Positions 33,970-41,525 of a DNA stretch of 64,000 nt are shown piece after piece (the stretch's first letter is position 1; the number at the start of each line of letters is the position of its first letter). The position numbers and the translations under genes are program-made. The notes under the pieces are model-generated. The model saw only the letters and a program-made list of their open reading frames with translations, was not told where the DNA came from and made no database searches. This DNA comes from Myxococcota bacterium (GTDB lineage: Bacteria > Myxococcota_A > UBA9160 > SMWR01), in contig JBCCEW010000004.1 in NCBI GenBank assembly GCA_039030075.1, positions 151,826 to 215,825 of the forward strand, written 5' to 3'.

Positions 33970-34060
33970 AACCCCTCGGTCGCCAGGCACCCGCCTGCGC
34001 GCCGATCTCTTCGTTGCGAAACCTCGCCTGGCGATGGCCTTGCCTGCGGTCTCGCTCCTC
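33970..34060. repeat. Diverged relative of the 8803-8969 palindromic element
   Basis: About 50 bases here align by eye with the left half of the 8803-8969 element at roughly three quarters identity (shared blocks TCGCCA, CTGC, TCTTCGTT, GAAAC, TCGC in the same order). The local copy has its own perfect 9-bp inverted repeat, 33980-33988 against 34026-34034. It sits in the intergenic space before the threonine aldolase gene. Exact ends are uncertain. Confidence 0.4.
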
Positions 34061-34147
34061 GACCTCGGGCCGGATTCGGGGCCCAGACTCGGTCGGGGCT
34101 CATGAGACGCCCGCTAGCCGTCCCCGCCTCGCGGTACACTGCCGCTC

Positions 34148-35170
34148 ATGCGGACGATCGACCTGCGCAGCGACACGGTGACCCGACCCACCGACGCCAT
34201 GCGCGAGGCGATCGCCAAGGCGCCGGTGGGCGACGACGTGTACGGCGAGGACCCGACCGTCGCGGCCCTGGAAGAACGCGCGGCCGCGCTCCTCGGAACC
34301 GAAGCCGCGCTCTTCGTGCCGTCGGGGAGCATGGCCAACCAGGCGGCGCTGCGAACCCTGACGCGCCCGGGCGATGTCGTGCTGGCGAGCGAAGGCGCCC
34401 ACATCCTGCGCTACGAGGGCGGCGCGCCCGCGGCGCTCTGGGGCGTGCAGGTCCAGACCCTCGGGACCGGGGGCCTCTTCACGGCCGACGACGTCTGCGG
34501 CGCCGTCGGACCGAACGATGCGCACGTCGCCCCCACCCGTGTCCTCGCCTTCGAGAACACCCACAACTTCGCCGGCGGGCGCATCTTCCCCCTCGACGCG
34601 TTGCGCGCGGCCTGCGAAGCCGGACGCGAACTCGGGCTCGGCTTGCACCTCGACGGGGCGCGCCTGTGGAATGCCGTGATCGAAACCGGCGTGCCCGCGA
34701 CGGATTGGGCGGCTCCCTTCGACACCGTGAGCTTCTGTCTGTCGAAGGGACTCGGCGCACCGGTCGGGTCGCTGGTGTGCGGCAGTCGCGAGCGCATTCG
34801 CGAAGTGCACCGCGCGCGGAAGCTGCTCGGCGGTGGGATGCGCCAGGCGGGCATCCTGGCCGCAGCGGGCCTGCACGCCTTGGATCACCACATCGCGCGC
34901 CTCGCCGATGACCACGCCCACGCCCGGCGTCTCGCCGAGGGTCTCGAAGCCCGCGGGATCGCCGTCGAGGGCGCTCCCGAAACCAACATCGTGATGTTCC
35001 GCGCTCGGAACACCCGCGCCTTCGCCGGCGCTCTCCGGGAGCGGTCGGTGCTCGCGAACCCGGTCGCGCCCGGCCGGTTCCGCGCCGTCACCCACCTCGA
35101 CGTGTCGCGGGCCGACATCGACGAGGCGCTCGATCGAATCGAAGAAGCCCACCGCGTCGCCCACGCCTGA
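34148..35170 (+). CDS. ltaE: Low-specificity L-threonine aldolase
   Basis: 340 aa, the usual length. It is a PLP fold-type I enzyme that splits L-threonine and L-allo-threonine to glycine and acetaldehyde. Visible landmarks are [19 protein letters not shown] at the N-terminus, [11 protein letters not shown] near 30, [10 protein letters not shown] near 135, [11 protein letters not shown] near 165 and the PLP lysine in [13 protein letters not shown] near 199. It precedes the phospholipase D-like gene by ten bases on the same strand, suggesting cotranscription, though the two functions are not obviously linked. Confidence 0.92.
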   Translation: MRTIDLRSDTVTRPTDAMREAIAKAPVGDDVYGEDPTVAALEERAAALLGTEAALFVPSGSMANQAALRTLTRPGDVVLASEGAHILRYEGGAPAALWGVQVQTLGTGGLFTADDVCGAVGPNDAHVAPTRVLAFENTHNFAGGRIFPLDALRAACEAGRELGLGLHLDGARLWNAVIETGVPATDWAAPFDTVSFCLSKGLGAPVGSLVCGSRERIREVHRARKLLGGGMRQAGILAAAGLHALDHHIARLADDHAHARRLAEGLEARGIAVEGAPETNIVMFRARNTRAFAGALRERSVLANPVAPGRFRAVTHLDVSRADIDEALDRIEEAHRVAHA

Positions 35171-35179
35171 GGAATCATC

Positions 35180-36559
35180 GTGACCACCACCCCCCGCCCG
35201 CCCGCAGCCGCCCGCGCGAGCTACCCCCGGCGCCCCGGAAACGAAGTCGTCCCCTGGCTGGAGGGTGGACCGGCCTTCGCACGCATCGTGGCGGCGGTCG
35301 ATGCCGCCGAGCACAGCGTCTGGGTCACCGTGGCCTTCATCGAGCGGGACGTCGTCCTTCCGGGCGGCCGCAGCTTCTTCGATGTGATCGACGCCGCCGC
35401 AGCGCGCGGTGTCGACGTGCGCGTGTTGTTCTGGCGCGAGCCCCAGCTCCAGGCACTCGACCCGGGCTCGACCCACTTCGGCGGCGACGCGACCGACCGG
35501 GCCTTCCTGCGCAGTCGCCAATCCCGGATCCGCGTCCGCTGGGACCGACTGCCCGGTGGGTTCGCGCAGCACCAGAAGAGCTGGCTCCTCGACGCGGGAA
35601 CCGGTTCCGAGCTCTGTTTCGTCGGCGGCCTCAACCCGACATCCAGCTCGATGAGCGACCCGGAGTACACGGCGCTCGACGCCGGCAACGTCCACGACTG
35701 CTGCCTCGAGATTCGCGGCCCGGCCACCACCGACGTCCACCACAACTTCGTGCAGCGCTGGAACGAAGCCAGCGACGGCCAGGCGGAAGACGGGCACTGG
35801 CCCGAGGGCGAGCCGGCGGGCCCGCTCACGTTCCCCGACTTCGTGACGCCCCCCGCCGGAGACGTCGCGGTCCAGATCACGCGCACCGTCCGCGCCGGCA
35901 CCTACCGAGACGACACGGCGAGCCCGGGAGCGAAGCCCTTTGCGATCGCGGAAGGCGAGCAGAGCGCGCTCGAGCAGTACGTCTCGGCGGTCGCGAGTGC
36001 CGAGCGCACCCTGTACATCGAGAATCAGGCGATCGCGTCGCCGATCTTCGTGGAGGAGATGCAGCAGGCCCTGGCGCGCGGCGTCCGGGTCGTGTGCCTG
36101 GTTCCCGGCCGGGCACATCCCGCCTTCGTGATGGCGCGCCGCGACCCGCGCGCGACTCCTTTCTTCGAGCAGCTCGCCGGACTCGCGCGCTTCGAACACT
36201 TTACCCTCGCCGCGCTCTGCCAGACGCGTGCGCCCGGCCGCTACGACGAGATCGGCATCCACGCGAAGGTGGCGATCGTCGACGACGAGTGGGCCAGCGT
36301 CGGCTCCACCAACGTCGCCGAGCGCTCCTTCCGCCACGACACCGAACTCAACGCGGCCTTCTGGCACCCGGTGCAGGCGCGGGGGCTGCGCGAATCACTG
36401 TTCGCGAATGCCCTCGGCGCGTCCGTCGCGGGCGACGGCGAGGTGGCCGCCTTCGATCGCTTCCGCGACGTCGCGCGGGCCAACCTGGACCGACGCACGC
36501 TCTGGGAACCCCTCGAAGGCCGGGCCTACGCGCTCGATCCGGCCCAGTACGGCGCCTGA
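35180..36559 (+). CDS. Phospholipase D-like / cardiolipin synthase-type protein
   Basis: 459 aa from a GTG start. Two HKD motifs are present: HQKSWLLDAGTG near 131 and HAKVAIVDDEW near 362, the latter followed by ASVGSTN as in cardiolipin synthases. Typical bacterial cardiolipin synthases carry two N-terminal membrane helices; this protein lacks them and resembles soluble PLD-type phosphodiesterases with FVGGLNPTSSS after the first HKD. Phospholipid head-group exchange or hydrolysis is the likely reaction. It lies in a run of four same-strand genes ending with the selenoprotein. Confidence 0.85.
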   Translation: MTTTPRPPAAARASYPRRPGNEVVPWLEGGPAFARIVAAVDAAEHSVWVTVAFIERDVVLPGGRSFFDVIDAAAARGVDVRVLFWREPQLQALDPGSTHFGGDATDRAFLRSRQSRIRVRWDRLPGGFAQHQKSWLLDAGTGSELCFVGGLNPTSSSMSDPEYTALDAGNVHDCCLEIRGPATTDVHHNFVQRWNEASDGQAEDGHWPEGEPAGPLTFPDFVTPPAGDVAVQITRTVRAGTYRDDTASPGAKPFAIAEGEQSALEQYVSAVASAERTLYIENQAIASPIFVEEMQQALARGVRVVCLVPGRAHPAFVMARRDPRATPFFEQLAGLARFEHFTLAALCQTRAPGRYDEIGIHAKVAIVDDEWASVGSTNVAERSFRHDTELNAAFWHPVQARGLRESLFANALGASVAGDGEVAAFDRFRDVARANLDRRTLWEPLEGRAYALDPAQYGA

Positions 36560-36566
36560 GGGGGGC

Positions 36567-36860
36567 GTGGGCGAAGCGCGCCTGCCCGCGGACGTCCGCG
36601 CGCGACTCGGTCGCGAGTTCGCCGGGGAGAGTTTCTTCGAAGCCCTGCGCCTGCTCGAGACCCTCGGCCAACCCGGACGGGTCACGCGGGCGGTGGTGTT
36701 CCTCGCCGCGGGAAACTTCGACGACCTCCGCCTCTACGCCCGGCAAGCGGAGCGCGACTGGCGCGACGTGGTGTTCTGGGCGGAGTACCAGGACCACGAG
36801 TCCGACGCGCCTCGCCACGTGCGCTCGATGGAAGATCCGTTTCCGGACCCGATCGACTGA
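36567..36860 (+). CDS. Small conserved-looking protein of unknown function
   Basis: 97 aa from a GTG just after GAGGGGGG, seven bases past the stop of the phospholipase D-like gene, so probably cotranscribed. It is amphipathic with helix-rich FFEALRLLETLGQ and a hydrophobic strand TRAVVFLAAGNF, and ends acidic (MEDPFPDPID). No cysteine, signal peptide or membrane segment is present. I do not recognise the family. Codon use looks like the neighbours, which supports a real gene. Confidence 0.6.
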   Translation: MGEARLPADVRARLGREFAGESFFEALRLLETLGQPGRVTRAVVFLAAGNFDDLRLYARQAERDWRDVVFWAEYQDHESDAPRHVRSMEDPFPDPID

Positions 36861-36877
36861 ATCCCGGAGGAAGCCGG

Positions 36878-36905
36878 TTGAGTCGGGCACGCGGGCGGCT
36901 AGATT
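36878..36905 (+). promoter_or_regulatory. Possible promoter of the selenoprotein gene
   Basis: TTGAGT (-35) and TAGATT (-10) are 16 bases apart, each matching four of six consensus positions. The predicted transcript would have a leader of about 20 nt containing the GGAGG ribosome-binding site. Confidence 0.35.
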
Positions 36906-36931
36906 GGTCGCAACGACAGTTGGAGGTGACG

Positions 36932-37273
36932 ATGGCCAAGAAGGTCGACTGGTACTACCACCGCAAGGGCTGAACGTCCTGCACCCGAGCGTCCAAGTTT
37001 CTGGACGCCCAAGGAATCGAGCCCGCCGAGACCGTGTCCGCCAGCAAGAAGCTGGGCAAGACGGACGCGGCCGCACTCGCGAAAGCCGCCAGCCTGGTGA
37101 TCGTCGCCAAGGGCAAGAAGGTCAGCGAGTTCAAACCGGGCGGAAAGGCTTCGGCCGACGTGGTCGAAGCGATGTTGGGGCCCACGGGAAACCTGCGGGC
37201 TCCCACGCTGCGTCGCGGGAAGACGGTGATCGTCGGCTACAACGACGACGTCTTCGACGCGCAGCTCGGCTGA
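36932..37273 (+). CDS. ArsC/Spx-family selenoprotein (in-frame UGA = selenocysteine)
   Basis: 113 aa if the UGA at 36971-36973 is read as selenocysteine (residue 14). The ATG at 36932 follows GGAGG at 36922-36926. The N-terminus WYYHRKG-U-TSCTRASKFL aligns with Spx/ArsC proteins, whose redox motif is CTSCRKA, so the UGA falls exactly on the catalytic cysteine and leaves a UxxC pair (Sec14, Cys17). The C-terminal half keeps the family end (GNLRAPTLRRGKTVIVGYND). Reading UGA as stop would give a 13-aa peptide and an orphan tail. A SECIS-like hairpin lies just downstream. Expected role: thiol/selenol reductase, with the substrate unknown. Confidence 0.85.
36989..37008 (+). promoter_or_regulatory. 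Bacterial SECIS-like hairpin
   Basis: GCGTCCA pairs perfectly with TGGACGC around a six-base loop AGTTTC. The loop begins 22 bases after the in-frame UGA (36971-36973), and G is among its first two bases. These values fit the published bacterial SECIS pattern for SelB-directed selenocysteine insertion (stem at least four pairs, loop 16-37 bases after UGA). The hairpin lies inside the coding sequence, as expected in bacteria. Confidence 0.75.
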
Positions 37274-37280
37274 CGTCGCT

Positions 37281-37308
37281 GCGGGGCTCGTCTTCGGGCG
37301 AGTCCCGC
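37281..37308. terminator. Hairpin between convergent genes
   Basis: A 10-bp stem with one G-T wobble (GCGGGGCTCG against CGAGTCCCGC) and an eight-base loop lies eight bases after the selenoprotein stop and before the convergent glycosyltransferase stop. No T-run follows, so its termination strength is uncertain. Confidence 0.45.
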
Positions 37309-37339
37309 TCGGCAACCCCGAGCAGAACGGCCCGCGCGC

Positions 37340-38029
37340 TCAACGCCGCAGGTTGTACTTCAGGATGCACCAGACCGCGCGCACACCGTCGCGCCAGCCG
37401 ATCTTCTTTCCCTCTTCGTAGGTGCGACCCGAGTAGGAGATGCCCACCTCGTAGATGCGGCAGCCGAGGCGGGCGACCTTTGCCGTGATCTCGGGCTCGA
37501 AGCCGAAGCGGTCCTCTTCGATGGTGATCTGCTGCAGCACTTCGCGTCGGAACGCCTTGTAGCAGACCTCCATGTCGGTGAGGTTCAGATCGGTGAGGAT
37601 GTTCGACAGGAGCGTGAGGCCCTTGTTGACGATCGAGTGCCAGAAGTAGAGCACGCGGTGGGAGTCGCCCCCGATGAAGCGCGACCCGAACACCACGTCG
37701 GCCTTGTTCTCGAAGATCGGCTTCAGGAGCTTCGGGTACTCGCGCGGGTCGTACTCGAGATCGGCATCCTGGATCAGGACGACGTCTCCCGTCGCCGCCG
37801 CGAAGCCCGTGCGGAGGGCCGCGCCTTTCCCCTGATTGACTTCGTGCTGCAGCACGCGGTGCACGCGATCGACGAGCTTCTGCTGGATCACGTCCCAGGT
37901 GCCGTCCGTCGAGGCGTCGTCGACGAGGATCACCTCGAGATCGTCGACCTCGGACGCGAGGACCGCATCGACGAGCGTCTCGAGGGTCTTCGCCTCGTTG
38001 AAGCAGGGGACGACGACCGAGACCTTCAC
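37340..38029 (-). CDS. Family 2 glycosyltransferase (dolichyl-phosphate mannosyltransferase-like)
   Basis: 229 aa from the GTG at 38029, giving the canonical opening [17 protein letters not shown]; an upstream GTG at 38077 would add 16 unconserved residues. GT-A landmarks are [12 protein letters not shown] near 37, [15 protein letters not shown] near 63, the DxD-like [10 protein letters not shown] near 84 and GSRFIGGD near 113. The protein lacks C-terminal membrane helices. Enzymes of this type transfer hexoses to a lipid carrier (polyprenyl phosphate) or to cell-surface glycans. It is convergent with the selenoprotein gene. Confidence 0.88.
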   Translation of the reverse strand: MKVSVVVPCFNEAKTLETLVDAVLASEVDDLEVILVDDASTDGTWDVIQQKLVDRVHRVLQHEVNQGKGAALRTGFAAATGDVVLIQDADLEYDPREYPKLLKPIFENKADVVFGSRFIGGDSHRVLYFWHSIVNKGLTLLSNILTDLNLTDMEVCYKAFRREVLQQITIEEDRFGFEPEITAKVARLGCRIYEVGISYSGRTYEEGKKIGWRDGVRAVWCILKYNLRR

Positions 38030-38143
38030 CGAGAGGACACCGCCGCGTCGGGGTTCGCTGATACGTCCATCTGGCACCCATTCGGCCGGGTGATGTACCG
38101 GCTGTAGTCGAGAGACAAGGGCTCCTCCGGCTGGCGCTCGGGC

Positions 38144-38602
38144 CTAGGAATCGCGCGGCAGCATCCGCATGATCATGGGGTTGCTGCCGCGGATCGGAGT
38201 GATCAGCACGTCCGAGAAGCCGTACTTCTCGCGGAAGGTTTCGGTCACGCGCTCGCGCAGGGACTCGTCCTCGATGAACTCGGCGCGCAGGGGGAACTCC
38301 TCGCCCTCGATGCGCAGCACCAGGGTGGGGTCGCGCTCGAGATTCTGCCCCCAGCTACTGCCGCCGGTGCGCACGAACCCCTCTCCGTCGACCACCGCGA
38401 GCCAGATCGTGGTCTCGCGCAGGGCTCCGTCCTCGTCGTGGGTGAGGACCTCGATCTCTTCGACGGCTGCGACGTCGGCCCAGTCCGGCGGCGGCGCTGC
38501 GGCGCTTTCCGCGTGGTCGCCGTGGTGCGCCGCATGGGCGGTCAGGGCGAGCGCGAGCAGGCAGGCGGCGATCGAAACGAAGGACGGGAACGAGCGGACC
38601 AT
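38144..38602 (-). CDS. Secreted protein of split-barrel (DUF2255-like) appearance
   Basis: 152 aa with a clear signal peptide (SFVSIAACLLALALTAHAA) followed by a His-rich HHGDH. The mature part contains TIWLAVVDGEGFVRTGGSSW and LVLRIEGEEFPLRAEFI, which resembles the core strands of DUF2255/split-barrel flavin- or F420-binding proteins, although those are usually cytoplasmic. This is a fold guess only. It stands between the glycosyltransferase (same strand) and a small membrane protein (divergent). Confidence 0.6.
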   Translation of the reverse strand: MVRSFPSFVSIAACLLALALTAHAAHHGDHAESAAAPPPDWADVAAVEEIEVLTHDEDGALRETTIWLAVVDGEGFVRTGGSSWGQNLERDPTLVLRIEGEEFPLRAEFIEDESLRERVTETFREKYGFSDVLITPIRGSNPMIMRMLPRDS

Positions 38603-38676
38603 GGATGGATCTCCGGCGGACGCGGACGAGCAGGATAGCCCAGGGCCTGGCCGGCACGGCGCGGTAGCCTCCCGTC

Positions 38677-38871
38677 ATGGGAGAACCCCGGAGCGCCTGG
38701 AACGGACCCGAACCGGGCGAACGCGTGAGTGCGGTCCCGCGTTGGCTGGCCGTCGTGATGTTGGTGGTCTTCCTGGTGGCCGGGGGCTGCAGTGCCTGGC
38801 TGCTCGTCTCGGGTGACTTCGACGAAGCGAGCGGCGCCGCGCCGCCCTCCGCCACGACCGCGCCTCGGTGA
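38677..38871 (+). CDS. Small single-pass membrane protein
   Basis: 64 aa with one hydrophobic helix (WLAVVMLVVFLVAGGCSAWLLV, about 23-44) and polar ends. No strong ribosome-binding site precedes the ATG. It lies 40 bases before the LLM oxidoreductase gene on the same strand. I do not recognise it; it could be a non-coding open frame, but the membrane segment is well formed. Confidence 0.45.
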   Translation: MGEPRSAWNGPEPGERVSAVPRWLAVVMLVVFLVAGGCSAWLLVSGDFDEASGAAPPSATTAPR

Positions 38872-38911
38872 GCGCTCGCACGCCCGCGCTCCGCGGCCGG
38901 AGGAGGAACGC

Positions 38912-39727
38912 ATGAAGCTCGGTGTCGCGGTGCGCACCATGGGACCCCAGTCTCGTCGCGAGGTGCTCGAGGCCGCGGTGCGGGACGCGGAAGCCGCCGG
39001 CCTGGCCCACGTCTGGGTGCAGGACCATCTCGCGATTCCGCCTGACGACGCCGAGGGATCGGGCGGTCGTTACCTCGACCCCCTCACGACGCTCGCCTGG
39101 TTGGCAGGGCGTACCGAGCGGATCGGGCTCGGAACCGGAGTGATCAACCTGCCCTACCGCCCGCCCCTGCCCACCGCGAAAGCCATCGCGACGGTGCAAG
39201 AGCTCTCGGGCGGCAGGCTCCACCTCGGGATCGGTGTCGGCTGGATGAAGCCCGAGTTCCGGGCACTCGGCGTCCCGCGGCACGAGCGCGGGGCCCGCAC
39301 GGACACCACCCTCGACTTCCTGCACCGCGCCTTCGCCGACGACGTGGTTCGGGAGAACGGGCAGGACTTCCTGTTCCTACCGCGCCCGACGCGGCCTCCG
39401 ATCTACGTAGGGGGCCACGGCGAGCATGCCCTGCGCCGCGCGGCGCGCTTCGGCGATGCGTGGCTGCCGATGGGGGGATCCCCGGAAGATCTGTCCAAGG
39501 CGCGCGCGCGGCTCGGGGAACTCGCTCAGGAGGCCGGACGCCCGACTCCCCGCGTCGCCTGCATGACCGGCTTCGACCCGGATCACCCCGAGCGCGTGCC
39601 GGATCAGCTCGGAGGCCTCCGCGAGGCCGGCGTGTCCGAGCTGATCGTGGGGATGCGCTACGCGGATCTCGACGACTATCGACGCCACCTCGGGTTCCTT
39701 GCGGAGCACGTCCTGTCTGTAGTGTAA
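38912..39727 (+). CDS. LLM-class (F420/FMN-dependent luciferase-like) oxidoreductase
   Basis: 271 aa from the ATG at 38912, after AGGAGGA. Luciferase-like barrel motifs are MKLGVAVRTMGPQSR at the start, HVWVQDHLAIP near 36, RIGLGTGVINLPYR near 70, LHLGIGVGWMKPEFRALGVP near 104 and IYVGGHGEHALRRAARFGDAWLP near 164. The TIGR03619-like pattern is typical of F420-dependent enzymes in actinobacteria and some proteobacterial lineages; FMN cannot be excluded. The substrate is unknown. Confidence 0.87.
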   Translation: MKLGVAVRTMGPQSRREVLEAAVRDAEAAGLAHVWVQDHLAIPPDDAEGSGGRYLDPLTTLAWLAGRTERIGLGTGVINLPYRPPLPTAKAIATVQELSGGRLHLGIGVGWMKPEFRALGVPRHERGARTDTTLDFLHRAFADDVVRENGQDFLFLPRPTRPPIYVGGHGEHALRRAARFGDAWLPMGGSPEDLSKARARLGELAQEAGRPTPRVACMTGFDPDHPERVPDQLGGLREAGVSELIVGMRYADLDDYRRHLGFLAEHVLSVV

Positions 39728-39761
39728 TCCGGGTCCTGGGAGGGGCTTCGCGGGAGCCACC

Positions 39762-40625
39762 GTGACTCACCCCCGATCCCGACTTGTGCTCTTCGTCATC
39801 GCCCTCGTTCCGCTCGTGTCGGAACCGGCGGTCGCCGCTTCGATCGAGATGTCGGAAACGCTGTGTTCGCCCCAGCGGGCCTCGGTTCCGATCGACGACG
39901 TGTCCGACGCGGGAAACCCGGCGACCTGCGTCGCGCGCTTCGCGACCAACGAGATCTTCGCGACGGCAACGGCCCAGGCGGGGTTCACGCCGTTCGGCGG
40001 TCTCGCGGTCTCCTCCGCTTCCGCCGCCGGTGGCCAACCCCTCGCCCAAAGTATCCAGGGAACGGCTGCCAGCAGCTACGTCGTCGATGTCGTCCTGAGC
40101 GGTCCTGCGGCGTCGGTCTCGACCTCGTTGAACGGCTTCCTCGACGTGCAGACGCTGACGGGCAGCGGACAACCCGGCCTCGCCTCCGTGTTCTTCGACA
40201 TGGGTCTGGTCGGAGCGCAAAGCGCCCTCTTCTATCAGGAAGGCTGCCTGAATCGCGCCTCGTGCGCCGGCATCGTCAGCAGCCGGAGCGAGCTACTTCC
40301 GGTCGGTGTCCCCCTGTCGATTCAGGTTCGATTGATCGGGGTCGCCCTGACGGGCATCCTGGGGCAGCCGGGGAACTCCACCGTGGCGGTCACCGCCTTC
40401 GCCCACCCGGATCTCGACGCGGTCTTCGACCTGCCCGCCGGCTTCACTGCCAACTCCACCGACGGCAGCATCGTCGACAACCGCTGGATGGGATCGGTCG
40501 CGGAGCTCGAAGCCCTGGCCGGGTCGATCGCCGTCGATCCGATCGTCATCCCCGAGCCCTCGACCGGCGCGCTGGTTGCACTCGGGGTGGCGCTGCTCGG
40601 GGCCCGGAGCCGGCTGCGGCGCTGA
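39762..40625 (+). CDS. PEP-CTERM-sorted secreted protein
   Basis: 287 aa from a GTG start. It has a signal peptide (LVLFVIALVPLVSEPAVA), a Ser/Ala-rich mature region with paired cysteines, and a C-terminal sorting tail: IPEPSTGALVALGVALLG followed by the basic ARSRLRR. This is the PEP-CTERM signal, processed by a membrane exosortase (EpsH/XrtA family) and often linked to exopolysaccharide. The mature domain is not recognisable. The presence of this tail predicts an exosortase gene elsewhere in the genome. Confidence 0.87.
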   Translation: MTHPRSRLVLFVIALVPLVSEPAVAASIEMSETLCSPQRASVPIDDVSDAGNPATCVARFATNEIFATATAQAGFTPFGGLAVSSASAAGGQPLAQSIQGTAASSYVVDVVLSGPAASVSTSLNGFLDVQTLTGSGQPGLASVFFDMGLVGAQSALFYQEGCLNRASCAGIVSSRSELLPVGVPLSIQVRLIGVALTGILGQPGNSTVAVTAFAHPDLDAVFDLPAGFTANSTDGSIVDNRWMGSVAELEALAGSIAVDPIVIPEPSTGALVALGVALLGARSRLRR

Positions 40626-40628
40626 GCG

Positions 40629-41321
40629 CTACTCGCGGAGGCGGAGCTTGAGCTCGCCTTCGCGGATCTCCATGGCGTCGATGCCCGCCGCGAAGCTGCG
40701 CCAGAAGCCCGGCGTTTCGCCGAAGCGCTCGACCAGGTCCACGTGCTTCAGGTTGCCGAGCCAGGCGTTCGGGATCGGGACGCCCATCAGGCTGACACCG
40801 CGCAGGATCACGACCGGGCGACCCTCGGCGTACTGCAGCTCGACGCCGGCGCTCACGCGCAGGATGCGTCCGCCGAGCACCGGGAAGTCGGGGTCCATGG
40901 GAATCAAGAGCTTCGCGCTGGCCAGGTCGTCCGAGAGATCGATCGCCAGGCGATCGCCCAGGTTCGTGTTGTGCGCGAGCGCCGCGTTGAGCTCGCGCTC
41001 GGTGAGCCCGATCTCTCGCTTCGTGGGATCTTCGCGGTAGGGCTCGGGCTCGAGCTTCGGGAGCGGGGGCGTCTCTCGGGGCGGGCGCGCGGCCACGTCC
41101 GGGGTCTGCTTGCGTTCGGGCGGGTCGATCCCGAGTGCGCGCAACTTGCTGTCGAAGACACGCTGCTCGGCTTGGTTCAGTGCAACGGGTTCGAAGCGGT
41201 CCGGGAACACGTAGGTGCGAACGATCCAGGCGCCCGCGACGACGACCGCCAGCAGCACGCCCAGCACTGCCAGCACCGAGCCTTGCTCACGCCGATTCCG
41301 CGTTTCGTGCTTCCGTTTCAT
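40629..41321 (-). CDS. Membrane-anchored protein with conserved C-terminal domain, function unknown
   Basis: 230 aa from the ATG at 41321 (AAGGAG upstream). An N-terminal membrane anchor (VLAVLGVLLAVVVAGAWIV, about 16-34) and a proline-rich linker (70-95) precede a domain with LTERELNAALAHNTNLGDRLAIDLSDDLASAKLLIPMD and a final GVPIPNAWLGNLKHVDLVERFG. This arrangement recurs in hypothetical proteins of marine proteobacteria, possibly lipid or envelope related, but no reaction is known. It is tail-to-tail with the PEP-CTERM gene, three bases apart. Confidence 0.65.
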   Translation of the reverse strand: MKRKHETRNRREQGSVLAVLGVLLAVVVAGAWIVRTYVFPDRFEPVALNQAEQRVFDSKLRALGIDPPERKQTPDVAARPPRETPPLPKLEPEPYREDPTKREIGLTERELNAALAHNTNLGDRLAIDLSDDLASAKLLIPMDPDFPVLGGRILRVSAGVELQYAEGRPVVILRGVSLMGVPIPNAWLGNLKHVDLVERFGETPGFWRSFAAGIDAMEIREGELKLRLRE

Positions 41322-41525
41322 CGGTCTTCTCCTTCGCTCCCGGCTCTGCCTGGTGTCGTTCCCACCCGGTCGAATGCACGTCGGGCCTTCGACGTCACCG
41401 TCGACCCATCCATTCCCGACGGATGGCCGATACCGCTTCCGATCCCCGATATCGCTTCCGATCCCGGGAAGGCGCGTGCATTCTAGGGCCCCAGGCGCGA
41501 TCCGCGCCGGAACCAGGGGGAGCGG

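Noticed and set aside
36971-36973. UGA as sequencing error or pseudogene stop
   Set aside because: The flanking frame is intact on both sides, the codon is exactly at the redox cysteine, and a SECIS-like hairpin follows at the right distance.
37034-37273. Conventional 79-aa gene starting at GTG 37034
   Set aside because: This would drop the N-terminal redox motif of an ArsC/Spx protein and leave GGAGG-ATG at 36932 without a gene; reading the UGA as selenocysteine explains the whole stretch.
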